A DNA stretch of 64,000 nucleotides from Providencia manganoxydans (GCF_016618195.1 NZ_CP067099.1:2728001-2792000), one strand, 5' to 3'; positions 9,413-17,984 are shown, counted from the first letter of the stretch. Notes: a model not told the origin generated them from the sequence alone. Translations and numbers: made by a program.

Positions 9413-9841
9413 ATGAAAAAATATCTATTACCTATTAGTCTTGCGGTCAATGTGATACTTCTTGCTTCGATTATTTTTTTAGGTGTTAAGCTGTTTAATA
9501 TAAAGAATAAAATCGATACGACGATTGAGCAGGTAAAAAGTGGGCAATATTCGCAGTTGATTAAGGATAATACGGGAAGTTTAGTCCCTGAAGGATTAAA
9601 AAATTTTAATAAAATTGAAGTTTCAGACAATAAATGTGACTATTTTGACCAAAAATTTGCTATATTGATAAATTACCTAGAAGAAAACCCTACTATCCCC
9701 GGTTCAAATGCCTATGTTAAGCAATTGAATAAACTCAAAATCACCGTTGAAAAATCCCCTTCAGCACTCAAAGAGACGGCTTGTGATAAAGGTATATCCT
9801 CCATTAATTATATTGGCGAAAAACTATCAACAATAAATTAA
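9413..9841 (+). CDS. Hypothetical membrane-anchored protein
   Basis: A 142-residue protein I do not recognise. One N-terminal hydrophobic segment (about residues 6-27, SLAVNVILLASIIFLGVKLF) is followed by a mainly hydrophilic domain with two cysteines (near residues 74 and 124) that could form a periplasmic disulfide. AAGGAACAATA before ATG 9413 gives a good ribosome site. It stands alone between the operon hairpin and a bidirectional terminator, so it is probably monocistronic. The lower GC of this gene than of the upstream operon is visible by eye. Confidence 0.6.
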   Translation: MKKYLLPISLAVNVILLASIIFLGVKLFNIKNKIDTTIEQVKSGQYSQLIKDNTGSLVPEGLKNFNKIEVSDNKCDYFDQKFAILINYLEENPTIPGSNAYVKQLNKLKITVEKSPSALKETACDKGISSINYIGEKLSTIN

Positions 9842-9882
9842 TTACAAATTGATAATTCACTATTGCTATTTTTGCTTCCAAA

Positions 9883-9914
9883 AATAAAAGCCCCGTTTAC
9901 ACGAGGCTTTTATT
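9883..9914. terminator. Bidirectional terminator between hypothetical gene and csp gene
   Basis: The inverted repeat AATAAAAGCC / GGCTTTTATT has A-rich and T-rich outer arms, so it can form a rho-independent terminator on both strands. It separates two converging genes. Confidence 0.75.
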
Positions 9915-9953
9915 CAAATTTGTACAGCGCTTAGACGCTGTTGCAACTTTAGC

Positions 9954-10166
9954 TTACAGTGGGATCACGTTAGCTGCTGCTGGGCCTTTTGCGCCATTCT
10001 CGATAGAGAAAGACACTTCTTGACCTTCGTTCAGGCTTTTGAAACTGTTGCTTTGGATTGCAGAGAAGTGTACGAATACATCTTTGCTACCATCTTTTGG
10101 AGAGATAAAGCCAAAACCTTTATCATTGTTGAACCATTTTACTGTACCAGTCATTGTATTAGACAT
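9954..10166 (-). CDS. Cold-shock protein, CspA family
   Basis: A 70-residue single cold-shock domain, the exact length of E. coli CspA, with RNA-binding motifs RNP1 (KGFGFI, residues 16-21) and RNP2 (VFVHF, 30-34), and the CspA-like ending [12 protein letters not shown]. It acts in the cytoplasm as an RNA chaperone binding single-stranded RNA. AAAGGAAA precedes the ATG. On the same strand about 55-60 bases upstream, ACGTACA resembles the core of the cold-box found in csp leaders, but the leader would be much shorter than the 159 bases of E. coli cspA. Which Csp paralogue this is cannot be decided. Confidence 0.95.
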   Translation of the reverse strand: MSNTMTGTVKWFNNDKGFGFISPKDGSKDVFVHFSAIQSNSFKSLNEGQEVSFSIENGAKGPAAANVIPL

Positions 10167-10527
10167 GTTATTTCCTTTAAATTTATTAAATTGCCATAAG
10201 GCGGGGTAAGGTTTGTTCTTTGTACGTACTTATGGGAATTAAATTAGAAGGAATTCACAATGAAGGTATCATGGATAACACTTAATAGGGAACTGCTTTA
10301 ACTTGTCTTTCATAAATAAATGGGTACTACCAAACCAGCCGCGCTATTAACGCATACAATGATTATGATAGCAAACTTTATTTTAAATATGCCCCTAGAA
10401 TTAATCACAATATGAATGAAAAACCTGAGCCATCACAAGTATGATTGACTTGATATCCCCCAAAAACACAGTACAATGCCATAGTTTAATATAATAAAGA
10501 CTACATTATCGTCTCCCCCCCCCTATT
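10167..10527. other. Intergenic: csp leader and tonB 3' flank
   Basis: There is no convincing gene. The left half is the 5' leader of the cold-shock gene. Near 10449-10477 on the + strand, TTGATA and TACAAT are spaced 16 bases apart, a promoter-like pair that would read antisense into tonB. A run of nine C (10515-10523; G9 on the tonB strand) sits just beyond the tonB stop. Confidence 0.4.
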
Positions 10528-11286
10528 CTACTGAAATTTAATTTCAAATGACACTTGTGACTTAAATCCTTCAGGTGGCACACCAACAGAGCGACTTTTT
10601 GCAACGGCTGCCAATGCCGCATTATCTAATAATTCATGACCCGAACTAGTAATAACACGGGCAGAGGTAAACTCACCTGTTATTGTGAGGTTAAAAACAA
10701 CTTCAGTGGTACCACGAATTTTCATACTGCTGGCTCTTCGAGGATATTGTTTATTGCGCTCGATTTCTCGACGCAATTTTTCACGGTAAGCGCTTAATTC
10801 CCCGCTATCTTCCATAATTGAAAAACCTTGAACTGGCTTACCCATTGCCCCCATCGCTTGAGAGGATGCATTTTCACCATTTTGTGACATCAATGGCTGT
10901 GGCTGAGCAGCCGCCTTTTCTGTTTCATAGTCTGTTTTTTCCTGCTGTTCTGTGTTTTCTTTTGATACCACCATTTTATTACTTTCTTTAGTCGCTGGCT
11001 TACGTTCCGTTTTTTTTTCCTTTTTAGGCACAATGATTTTTGCTGTTTCGACAATGGCTGGAGATACCGGTAAATCATGTTGAACAATCGGGGGCTCAAT
11101 CTTTGTTTCAGGTAACTTTGCTTGTTCTATCGCCTGTGACAATGCAATAGACACCACCGGCGATCCAATATCCGCCCGATGTTGTAAACTGTGTTCTGCG
11201 TAAGAACGATTAATCAAATTAGCAATAATCACTGAATGCAGTAATAACGAAACAGATACGGTCAAAAATGGTATTTTTTTCATCAT
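10528..11286 (-). CDS. tonB: TonB-like energy transducer dedicated to the heme-capture operon
   Basis: A 252-residue TonB protein. A single N-terminal membrane anchor contains SVSLLLHS, like the Ser/His-bearing TM of TonB. A charged Lys/Glu-rich spacer (about 80-140) follows, and the C-terminal TonB domain contains YPRRASSMKIRGTTEVVF and ends in SFEIKFQ. It couples the inner-membrane proton gradient to outer-membrane receptors through ExbB/ExbD, none of which is in the window. ATG 11286 is preferred over ATG 11310 because the latter falls in the loop of a hairpin and has no ribosome site. As the last gene of the operon behind the receptor, it is probably specific to it. Confidence 0.85.
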   Translation of the reverse strand: MMKKIPFLTVSVSLLLHSVIIANLINRSYAEHSLQHRADIGSPVVSIALSQAIEQAKLPETKIEPPIVQHDLPVSPAIVETAKIIVPKKEKKTERKPATKESNKMVVSKENTEQQEKTDYETEKAAAQPQPLMSQNGENASSQAMGAMGKPVQGFSIMEDSGELSAYREKLRREIERNKQYPRRASSMKIRGTTEVVFNLTITGEFTSARVITSSGHELLDNAALAAVAKSRSVGVPPEGFKSQVSFEIKFQ

Positions 11287-11296
11287 ATTCGAATCA

Positions 11297-11323
11297 GCCC
11301 TCTTAAACATTAATTAAGAGGGC
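11297..11323 (-). promoter_or_regulatory. Intercistronic hairpin between receptor gene and tonB
   Basis: A perfect 10-bp inverted repeat (GCCCTCTTAA / TTAAGAGGGC) with a 7-base loop fills the gap between the receptor stop and the tonB start. It has no T-run, so it is more likely an mRNA processing or stability element that sets receptor:TonB ratio than a full terminator. Confidence 0.6.
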
Positions 11324-11331
11324 TACTGGAT

Positions 11332-14300
11332 TTAAAAGTGGCTAGTGAAATTAAGTCTGAATGTCCGACCTGGAGCTGGCATCATAGTACGTGTCAGTGG
11401 ATCCAAATAATATTCATCAAAAACATTAGTCGCTAATAATTCCATGCTAATGTCTTTAGCAATTTGATAACTCATATAAGCATCTGCAACGAATACTGGA
11501 TTCCAACGCATCGGGCTATTATTAAGCGGTGCGTAATGGGCAGGATATTTCCCCATCATCTCTTTTTCATCACTGTTTTCTGTACCGCTGTGATAACGCA
11601 TGCGGCTACCAACTTCTAAGCGTTGATCGAAGAAACGCATACCTAAATTCGCATTAATACTGTATTTAGGTTGCAATTGGGTACGCATAAAACCGCCGGG
11701 GAACCCTGCTTCAGTACATGACGATATATTGAATTTATTCATCGGATCTAACATGGCAGCAGAGGCACTATCACAAACCTCATTTTTTAGGCGATAATCA
11801 ATACCAATGTCACCAAAATAATTGCCATTATCATAACGCGCCTGTAATTCAATGCCCGATGTGATGTGTTTATCTACTTGAGTAAATTTAAGATGGCCAT
11901 CGCGTTCAAACGAATTCTCAATCGTCGTGTAATAATAATTTATACGTACATCCGCAAAATGCTCCGCACCAAGTAGCTGTTGCAGATTACGCACATAACC
12001 AAGCTCCGCTGTTTTACCGCGCTCAGGTTGAAAATTTCGCCATACCGCCGTATTGCCAATTATGGATGAAAAGCCAATTGTGTCTTCAAAAATACTTGGC
12101 ATACGAACCGTTTCGGTATAACTGGCATAGATACGATCGTTATCGGTGAGATAAGCGGATGCTGAAAAAGCGGGTGCCCATGCGTGTGCTTTACGTTTTT
12201 CTTGTGGTTTAAACTTTTCTTCGTCTGTTAATCGGCGGATAGTTTCATTATTATTACTAGAAAGTGAATAACTGGGGATATATTGTGGTGCCAATTGTCC
12301 ACTAAATGGATCAATAGCCTCAGCATTCAGATCGAAAGTACCGTTATAAAAAGGATTGGTTTCTTTGGTTAGCTTATTATCACTATCCGGATACCATTTA
12401 GCCTTAGAGATTTCATCTATACGAAATACTTCTTGTCCATTTATTTTTTTTAATTCTGATCCACCAAATGCATTCCTGCTTAAATTTAATGCATCCTTAA
12501 CAAAAAGATCTCGATAATAAGGAGAACGTCGTACATCGTCAAAACGTTTATGTTTACCTTTGGAGTCAATATAAATATGATTAATAATTTTATTATATTC
12601 ATCAACTGTAACAACTCGAGAAATATCATAACTCTTAGCTAATAACTGATGAGGACGAGCAAAATTAATATCTTTTAACGCACGACGCTTATTAAGTAAA
12701 TCGTCCTGTGACCAATAACTGGTACGTTGAGCCCCCGCAGTCATATTCAACCAATTCGTAGGACGCCAATTAAAATTAAAGGCAAAGGTATTTTCTTGTC
12801 GTTTCCCTTCTCGCGGTAACGCGCCGAATGACTTTACTGTCGCCCCAGCAGATGCATCAAAAACATTATTTTTACTGTTTATTGTTTCATGGGTTAAACT
12901 GCCGATAATCGTTAACTCTAAACTGTTGGTTAATTGCATCTTATTCGACAAATCAATTCCTTGCCGATGATTAAGTGAACTAAATTGTTCTCCTAAAACT
13001 AATGTGCCATCGATTTTTGAATCTCTTGGGAGAAAACCCCTTTCAAATTCAAGATCACGATTTCGCGGCTCCCTTGGATAAGCCCCCGAAGTATTGCTAT
13101 TGCTTATAGTTTTAGTTAACCAATAACCTAATTTCATATCAATATAGGGATTGTTTTCAGGCAAAAAAGAATAAGTAGCATAAAAAGCATCTACTTTAAA
13201 TTTTGCTAATGGCCATTGGGGCACCTTCCCGTTTAAGTCCATCATCGCGACTCTTGATGGCATGATTTCACCGTAATGATTCATGGTTTGAGTATAACCT
13301 AGCGAAAGTTTCTGCTGTTCAGATAAAAATAGATTGGTTTTAATTAAATAGGTATCCATTTTGCTGGAAGTATTCATGACCTCCCTGCCTGGGAAATAGA
13401 CATTGGCAGCAAATGGCATATAGGGATCAAATGATTTCGACTGAGAAGTCAAAATTTCCTCAGTATAGTTTTCAGCGCCTCGCGTTCCTGCAAAATAATT
13501 TCCTTGATCACGATAACTGTATGCCGCCATTACATCGAACCGCTCCTGCCTTGTGCCGATTGCCATTCTGACTGCATTATCTCTCAAATTAAAAAAGTTC
13601 GCGTCACCACGGGACTTTGCTGTCATTAACAAAGCAGGGTCATTAAATAGTGATGATGTTCTTTTTATTAATTCATCAGACATGCTTTTCAAAATAGCAG
13701 GATCATCACGATAATCTGTCCCTGCCTGTAACTGAGCAATTCTTGGCTTGGTCGAATTACTGCTAGTTTCTAACTTTAAATCAAAACCAAATTTATCTTC
13801 AGGGGAAACCACGTCATCAATATTGATCGTTCTAATGGCGATTCCACCTCCTACCGACGTTTTTACATCTGGATCTAATGATGCACTTTTATGTACCGTA
13901 ATGCTGCTGATCATATTGGGATCAACATAGTTACGGTTATTGGCACCGTTATATCCTCTCCATACAGTATGAGCTTGCTCTGTACCATCCACAGTAACAG
14001 GAACTCGACCTTGACCTTGGATCCCTCGAACATTAGGGTCTATCGCCCCACTATTTCGAGCATCACCGCTAAATACCCCAACAGCACTGTTTAATACGTC
14101 TGCGGGATTCGTTCCTTTGTAACGCTCAACCAATTCTTTACCGAGGTAAACATTAGATTCATTTTTATCATACTGAGCATCATAACCTTTTTGATCGCGC
14201 TGTTTAATGGTTGTTGTTTTATCATTAATAATAATGGTTCCGATATCCTCCTGCTCTTTAGCAAATATCAGATTGGAAATTAAAGCAAACGAGATACCTG

Positions 14301-14337
14301 TCGCAATATTAATTGCAACTAACTTTTTTATCTTCAT
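11332..14337 (-). CDS. TonB-dependent heme/hemophore receptor, HphR-like
   Basis: A 1001-residue outer-membrane receptor. It has an N-terminal signal sequence (about 1-26, ending IFA-KEQ), a TonB-box-like stretch (IGTIIIN), a plug domain (about 65-180) with VRGIQGQGRVPVTVDGTEQ, then a long beta-barrel ending in Phe (LNFTSHF). The plug motifs and the size belong to the hemoglobin/transferrin/lactoferrin receptor group; at about 1000 residues it is large, as are hemophilin receptors. It should import heme, using the neighbouring secreted protein as a carrier and the next gene's TonB for energy. The 18-base gap to the Slam gene indicates one transcript. Confidence 0.88.
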   Translation of the reverse strand: MKIKKLVAINIATGISFALISNLIFAKEQEDIGTIIINDKTTTIKQRDQKGYDAQYDKNESNVYLGKELVERYKGTNPADVLNSAVGVFSGDARNSGAIDPNVRGIQGQGRVPVTVDGTEQAHTVWRGYNGANNRNYVDPNMISSITVHKSASLDPDVKTSVGGGIAIRTINIDDVVSPEDKFGFDLKLETSSNSTKPRIAQLQAGTDYRDDPAILKSMSDELIKRTSSLFNDPALLMTAKSRGDANFFNLRDNAVRMAIGTRQERFDVMAAYSYRDQGNYFAGTRGAENYTEEILTSQSKSFDPYMPFAANVYFPGREVMNTSSKMDTYLIKTNLFLSEQQKLSLGYTQTMNHYGEIMPSRVAMMDLNGKVPQWPLAKFKVDAFYATYSFLPENNPYIDMKLGYWLTKTISNSNTSGAYPREPRNRDLEFERGFLPRDSKIDGTLVLGEQFSSLNHRQGIDLSNKMQLTNSLELTIIGSLTHETINSKNNVFDASAGATVKSFGALPREGKRQENTFAFNFNWRPTNWLNMTAGAQRTSYWSQDDLLNKRRALKDINFARPHQLLAKSYDISRVVTVDEYNKIINHIYIDSKGKHKRFDDVRRSPYYRDLFVKDALNLSRNAFGGSELKKINGQEVFRIDEISKAKWYPDSDNKLTKETNPFYNGTFDLNAEAIDPFSGQLAPQYIPSYSLSSNNNETIRRLTDEEKFKPQEKRKAHAWAPAFSASAYLTDNDRIYASYTETVRMPSIFEDTIGFSSIIGNTAVWRNFQPERGKTAELGYVRNLQQLLGAEHFADVRINYYYTTIENSFERDGHLKFTQVDKHITSGIELQARYDNGNYFGDIGIDYRLKNEVCDSASAAMLDPMNKFNISSCTEAGFPGGFMRTQLQPKYSINANLGMRFFDQRLEVGSRMRYHSGTENSDEKEMMGKYPAHYAPLNNSPMRWNPVFVADAYMSYQIAKDISMELLATNVFDEYYLDPLTRTMMPAPGRTFRLNFTSHF

Positions 14338-14355
14338 TATATAATACCTAAAATA

Positions 14356-15816
14356 TTAAAAGCGTTTTTCTAATTTAAACTCAACTTCATTCTGTGAATA
14401 AGAATACAGTGCATCAATATTGCTATGGTTTATCCTGAATTTATAAGATAATGATGGTGTTAAAGTAAATAAACTATACTTTGGAGCACTTAACTTTATA
14501 AAATAGAGCTGTTCATTATCATCTCTAATTTGACGACTTAATGCATACTGAGGTTGCTCAAAATGCGTTTTTTTATAGCTCGCCATACCTAAAAAATTAA
14601 AACCTTGTGAGAAACTTTTAAATATACCGACTCTAATACCATATTGTTTATAACTATCACTTTGATACCGTTTATTTCGCATTACACCATCAACCCCACC
14701 AAAAAATATTATATCGGGTGAAAATGCATAAATATTAGTTAAATAAAACGTGCTCTTATTACCATTACTACTTTGATACATAGAGCGGTAGTTTAATTTT
14801 TTATAATCAACGATAGCACTGACCGAAAATTTTGGTGTGAAGTGATACGCCACGTCTATACTCGCCCCAAATCCATAATATCGCTGCTGATCACCAATAA
14901 ACTTAAATTCAATTGTAGGTCCAAAGGCAAAGGTTTTTATACCATCTTGATATTGATAATAGGATTTTGTATTTATTATATTCTCATTGTATTGAGACGC
15001 TTTTTCATACTTGTATCCATATGTATAAGCCTTAAATAGCGCATTATGATGGCGATACAAAGGAACTTGTTTCTCAATATTCGCCTCGTAGATAAATTTT
15101 TGTCCTTTAGTGGCTTCTCCTACGCCATAACAGACCTCTTTTACCTCACTACGATAACAATCTCTTCGATGATCACCCGGCACTTGGTTAATATTTGAGT
15201 TATAACCATAACCTAACGAGATACTCCCCCGCCACGCTGTTCTTTTTTTCAAGGCTTTGGTGAATTGAGCAATATTGTCTAATACATGCTTCGGTAATTG
15301 TTGAGCATACTTATCTAACACACGATTAAATTGTACTATAGCCTCTTTATTCTGTTGGCTTTCATAATATACACGAGCTAATTCGAGCTCGACACGTAGG
15401 AAATCAGAATTTTTTTGTAAAATTTGCTGATAATAATTGATTGCTTTTTGATAATTTTTATTTTGATGGGAAATTTTAGCATTCGCATATTTCACCAATA
15501 AATCATCATGACCAGTTAATTTTTGATAAGAAGACAATAGCTGATTCACATCATTATATTGCCCCCTAGCTAAGGCAATATAAATAGCCTCCCCTATATC
15601 ATGGACGTTATTATTTATTTTATAGTTCTCCCCATCAAAGTTAACTATCAACTCATCATCAAGGGTTATCTTTATTTCTTTATCTTTAGATAATTTTTCA
15701 TTCACATTGACTTTATCTACTAATAATCTTTGATAATCATTAGTGTCATCACTATGAGAAATAACAAAGCCACTGTAAAAAATCGATAATAATATAATTA
15801 AACGAGATATCGTCAT
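14356..15816 (-). CDS. Slam / type XI secretion outer-membrane translocator (DUF560)
   Basis: A 486-residue protein with a signal peptide (MTISRLIILLSIFYSGFVISHS), an N-terminal periplasmic TPR-like helical domain (about 50-190, with repeated NYQKAINYYQQILQ / NKEAIVQFNRVLDKY units) and a C-terminal beta-barrel rich in Tyr and aromatic ends, finishing in KLEKRF. This is the layout of surface lipoprotein assembly modulators such as Slam, NilB and HsmA, which move TbpB-barrel proteins across the outer membrane. The frame opens at TTG 15840, but ATG 15816 starts the signal peptide. Its neighbour upstream is a typical cargo, which strengthens the call. Confidence 0.88.
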   Translation of the reverse strand: MTISRLIILLSIFYSGFVISHSDDTNDYQRLLVDKVNVNEKLSKDKEIKITLDDELIVNFDGENYKINNNVHDIGEAIYIALARGQYNDVNQLLSSYQKLTGHDDLLVKYANAKISHQNKNYQKAINYYQQILQKNSDFLRVELELARVYYESQQNKEAIVQFNRVLDKYAQQLPKHVLDNIAQFTKALKKRTAWRGSISLGYGYNSNINQVPGDHRRDCYRSEVKEVCYGVGEATKGQKFIYEANIEKQVPLYRHHNALFKAYTYGYKYEKASQYNENIINTKSYYQYQDGIKTFAFGPTIEFKFIGDQQRYYGFGASIDVAYHFTPKFSVSAIVDYKKLNYRSMYQSSNGNKSTFYLTNIYAFSPDIIFFGGVDGVMRNKRYQSDSYKQYGIRVGIFKSFSQGFNFLGMASYKKTHFEQPQYALSRQIRDDNEQLYFIKLSAPKYSLFTLTPSLSYKFRINHSNIDALYSYSQNEVEFKLEKRF

Positions 15817-15882
15817 AACATACAACCAATTGACTAACAAAGTAGTAATAGGTGGAATATTAATTCCACCTATCCAAGTTAA

Positions 15883-16638
15883 CTATTGTGCTTTAGAACC
15901 ACCAAATGCAACATCTTTAATATGTTCACTTCCAAAAGATACTATCCCAGCTACCTCTGTTGCATCAGCGCCAAAAAAGTTACCATAACTATGCCCTTCA
16001 ATTGATTCATTAGCGATCGCAGTCCCATTAAATTGATATTGTTCTTGCTCTAAAATGTCCCCGCTCATAGTGATATTCAATTCATGACCACTCAGTGAGC
16101 CAGTATATTCTTTAGTATCAAAATCCGCATTAAATGTACCACTTAATTTACCTGAGCTATCAAACTGGTTAATACCAGCGATGGTATACTCAACTTGCCC
16201 TGAATTAGGCAGAGATTCGCTAACATCTTTACCCGAATAGAATGCGGTATGCGTTGCATCACCATCAATACCGGTTTTAGACCAATCACCAAAATATACT
16301 TCGGCATTCGCAACCTGAGTAAAATTAAATTTTCCGGTATTAGCAGAGTGCGCGCTCGTTGATGCAGCTAATTCATATACGCCATGTTCATTTTCAGTCG
16401 CTCGCGCTTTAAAACTTGCAAAACTAATTCTGGTACCAAAAAATATTGGTTGTAAACCGATCCCCGGATCACCGATTGCGCCTGCATGTGACCCGCTAGC
16501 GTATTGGGTGTCACCAACGATCACTTCAACACCATCCACACCATATTTTTGGCTTTGAGCGGAAATAGTTGTAGCACTAGCACTAAAAACAGAAGTCGAT
16601 AAAGCAATCGTGAGTACTGCTAATGATAGGTTTTTCAT
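15883..16638 (-). CDS. Hemophilin-like secreted heme-binding protein, Slam cargo
   Basis: A 251-residue exported protein. The signal peptide (about 1-24) has no lipobox Cys, so the protein should be soluble rather than lipidated. The mature part has an N-terminal handle-like domain and a C-terminal eight-strand barrel closing with NFFGADATEVAGIVSFG, matching the GxFFGPxAxExGG signature of TbpB/hemophilin barrels exported by Slam. AAGGAG at 16645-16650 places the start at ATG 16638. It is the first gene after a Fur-type promoter and precedes Slam, receptor and TonB genes, so heme scavenging is the likely job. Heme ligands cannot be assigned from sequence. Confidence 0.85.
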   Translation of the reverse strand: MKNLSLAVLTIALSTSVFSASATTISAQSQKYGVDGVEVIVGDTQYASGSHAGAIGDPGIGLQPIFFGTRISFASFKARATENEHGVYELAASTSAHSANTGKFNFTQVANAEVYFGDWSKTGIDGDATHTAFYSGKDVSESLPNSGQVEYTIAGINQFDSSGKLSGTFNADFDTKEYTGSLSGHELNITMSGDILEQEQYQFNGTAIANESIEGHSYGNFFGADATEVAGIVSFGSEHIKDVAFGGSKAQ

Positions 16639-16726
16639 AAGGCTCCTTGTCAAATGACTGTTAACTTAATGGTAAATATAACTATCCAAAACAGCTTAAA
16701 AGCATTAGTCGCAATGCTTGGTACGC

Positions 16727-16754
16727 AGTATATAGAATTCGCCTTAGCGCTCAA
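16727..16754 (-). promoter_or_regulatory. Sigma-70-type promoter of the heme-capture operon
   Basis: On the - strand, TTGAGC (16754-16749) and TATACT (16732-16727) are spaced 16 bases apart, about 90 bases upstream of the hemophilin-like gene and directly next to a Fur-like site. Confidence 0.6.
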
Positions 16755-16756
16755 AT

Positions 16757-16790
16757 GGTAATGATTATTATTAGCATTGATAATCAATTC
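16757..16790. promoter_or_regulatory. Fur-box-like operator
   Basis: GGTAATGATTATTATTAGC at 16757-16775 matches 15 of 19 positions of the Fur consensus GATAATGATAATCATTATC. A further overlapping unit, TTGATAATCAATTC, runs to 16790. It abuts the -35 element, so iron-dependent repression of the operon is expected. Confidence 0.7.
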
Positions 16791-16931
16791 AAAAGAAACT
16801 TTAATTTAACGCTATCAAAATAAATCGGATTAAATTTAAATTAATAAAAAACAACCCATTATAAATATATATCGAACACACAAAATAAGTAGCAAGTATT
16901 GTTTAATTAACGTTATTTACAAAATAAATAA

Positions 16932-17648
16932 GGGGCTGTCCTAGATAAGGTTTAAATTTTACCTTTAACTATCTGTTTTAGCATATTTAATTGTTGTTTT
17001 GCACTAGGTGTGTTAAATCGCCATTCACACTCTTTTAAATACAGCTCAAAATGAGCCTTCGGAATACCGTTAAATTTACGCATGTGACGCTTCGCTTGGT
17101 TCCAAAAATTCTCTATGCCATTGATGTGATTTTGCCGGTCTTTTTTGTCGACAAACTGGGTGCTGTGATTGATCCTGTAATGCTTAAAATCGCTCACATC
17201 CAGTACGTCATAACTGGCAAAATTATCTGTGTAGACGATGCTGTCAGGGTAAATTTTTGACTCAATTATTGGCAGTAATGTCCTCGATTTAGCATCGGGT
17301 ATGACCTTGGTATAAACCTTGCCACCACGCTTGAGAAGCCCGAAAACAGGCACTTTTCCAGCTGCCCCTCTACCGCGCTGACCTTTACGACGCCCCCCAA
17401 AATAACTTTCGTCCAATTCAATCTCGCCATCAAACCAAGAGTGCTTATCAACGTGCTCTGCTATCAGTACTCTGAGCCGATGAAAATAGTAAGCGGCAGT
17501 GTTCCTGTGGACACCAACCAGCTCTGCGGCAATACGGGCTGTAGAGCCTGCAATAAACAGCTCAAGTAACCGTTCCTGTTTGTACTGACTGAGTCTGCTT
17601 TTTCTCATGAAACTATCCTAGATGATCTTAGTTATCTAGGACAGCCCC
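16932..17648 (-). mobile_element. IS1595-family insertion sequence, complete
   Basis: A 717-bp element with terminal inverted repeats GGGGCTGTCCTAGATAA at both ends and a perfect 8-bp direct repeat ATAAATAA on each side (16924-16931 and 17649-17656), the duplication length typical of IS1595 elements. One intact transposase gene fills it. The perfect duplication points to a recent insertion. It lies about 140 bases upstream of the Fur site and leaves the promoter intact. Confidence 0.95.
16952..17608 (-). CDS. IS1595-family transposase (ISXO2-like)
   Basis: A 218-residue transposase with an N-terminal helix-turn-helix (about 13-45, QERLLELFIAGSTARIAAELVGVHRNTA, of which the second half is the recognition part) and an ISXO2-type catalytic domain. 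Acidic and associated residues lie in ELDESYFGG, VYTDNFASYD and the HINGIENFWNQAKRHMRKFNG stretch, with Asn/His or Glu at the last position. It is intact from ATG to stop and contained fully between the inverted repeats. It moves the element by cutting and joining at the terminal GGGGCTGTCC repeats. Confidence 0.95.
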   Translation of the reverse strand: MRKSRLSQYKQERLLELFIAGSTARIAAELVGVHRNTAAYYFHRLRVLIAEHVDKHSWFDGEIELDESYFGGRRKGQRGRGAAGKVPVFGLLKRGGKVYTKVIPDAKSRTLLPIIESKIYPDSIVYTDNFASYDVLDVSDFKHYRINHSTQFVDKKDRQNHINGIENFWNQAKRHMRKFNGIPKAHFELYLKECEWRFNTPSAKQQLNMLKQIVKGKI

Positions 17649-17953
17649 ATAAATAATGTTTAACTTTTTCCTTGTAATCTTTCATGTAATAACATCATTA
17701 AAAATATTAATTTTTATTGTTTATTTGCAACCTAGATCACTCTTTTTGAATAAAGAAACTAATAGCTTACTTTATGCATTAATATCGACACTCTAAATAA
17801 TTCGAGCTACCGATAGATAGCAAACTAACTCATCGCTATAGAATTAAAAAATAATAAGATTAATTCGAAAGCATAGAGGTGCTATACCTCAATACAAGGC
17901 GCTGCCCTAGCAGTATCACGAGTGTAAATTAAGTTAAATTCATTCACCTCACA
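17649..17953. other. Intergenic between IS element and copper-type promoter
   Basis: No gene is seen. It holds the right copy of the IS target duplication (17649-17656), AT-rich sequence, and an ERIC-like repeat listed separately. Confidence 0.5.
17788..17926. repeat. ERIC/IRU-like palindromic repeat (diverged)
   Basis: It begins ACTCTAAATAATTCGAG and ends ATCACGAGTGTA, the two complementary outer arms shared with other copies in this window. The interior is diverged. Confidence 0.5.
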
Positions 17954-17984
17954 TTGACCTTCCCCCTAGGGGAAGCTTTATGGT
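17954..17984 (+). promoter_or_regulatory. CueR-type copper-responsive promoter
   Basis: TTGACC (17954-17959) is followed by exactly 19 bases and TATGGT (17979-17984). The spacer holds the dyad CTTCCCCCTAGGGGAAG, closely matching the E. coli copA promoter (TTGACCTTCCCCTTGCTGG...). The overlong 19-base spacer with this dyad is the hallmark of MerR-family metal sensors; the sequence points to CueR. An in-frame ATG at 17980 falls within the -10 and is therefore not the start codon. Confidence 0.85.

Noticed and set aside
10167..10330. Long structured cold-shock leader as in E. coli cspA
   Set aside because: Only an ACGTACA core resembling the cold-box is visible, and it lies too near the ATG to claim a full thermosensing leader.
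10449..10477. TTGATA-16-TACAAT promoter antisense to tonB
   Set aside because: Single promoter-like match in AT-rich DNA with no gene or terminator to support a transcript.
11287..11310. Longer tonB start at 11310
   Set aside because: It sits in the loop of a perfect hairpin and has no ribosome site.
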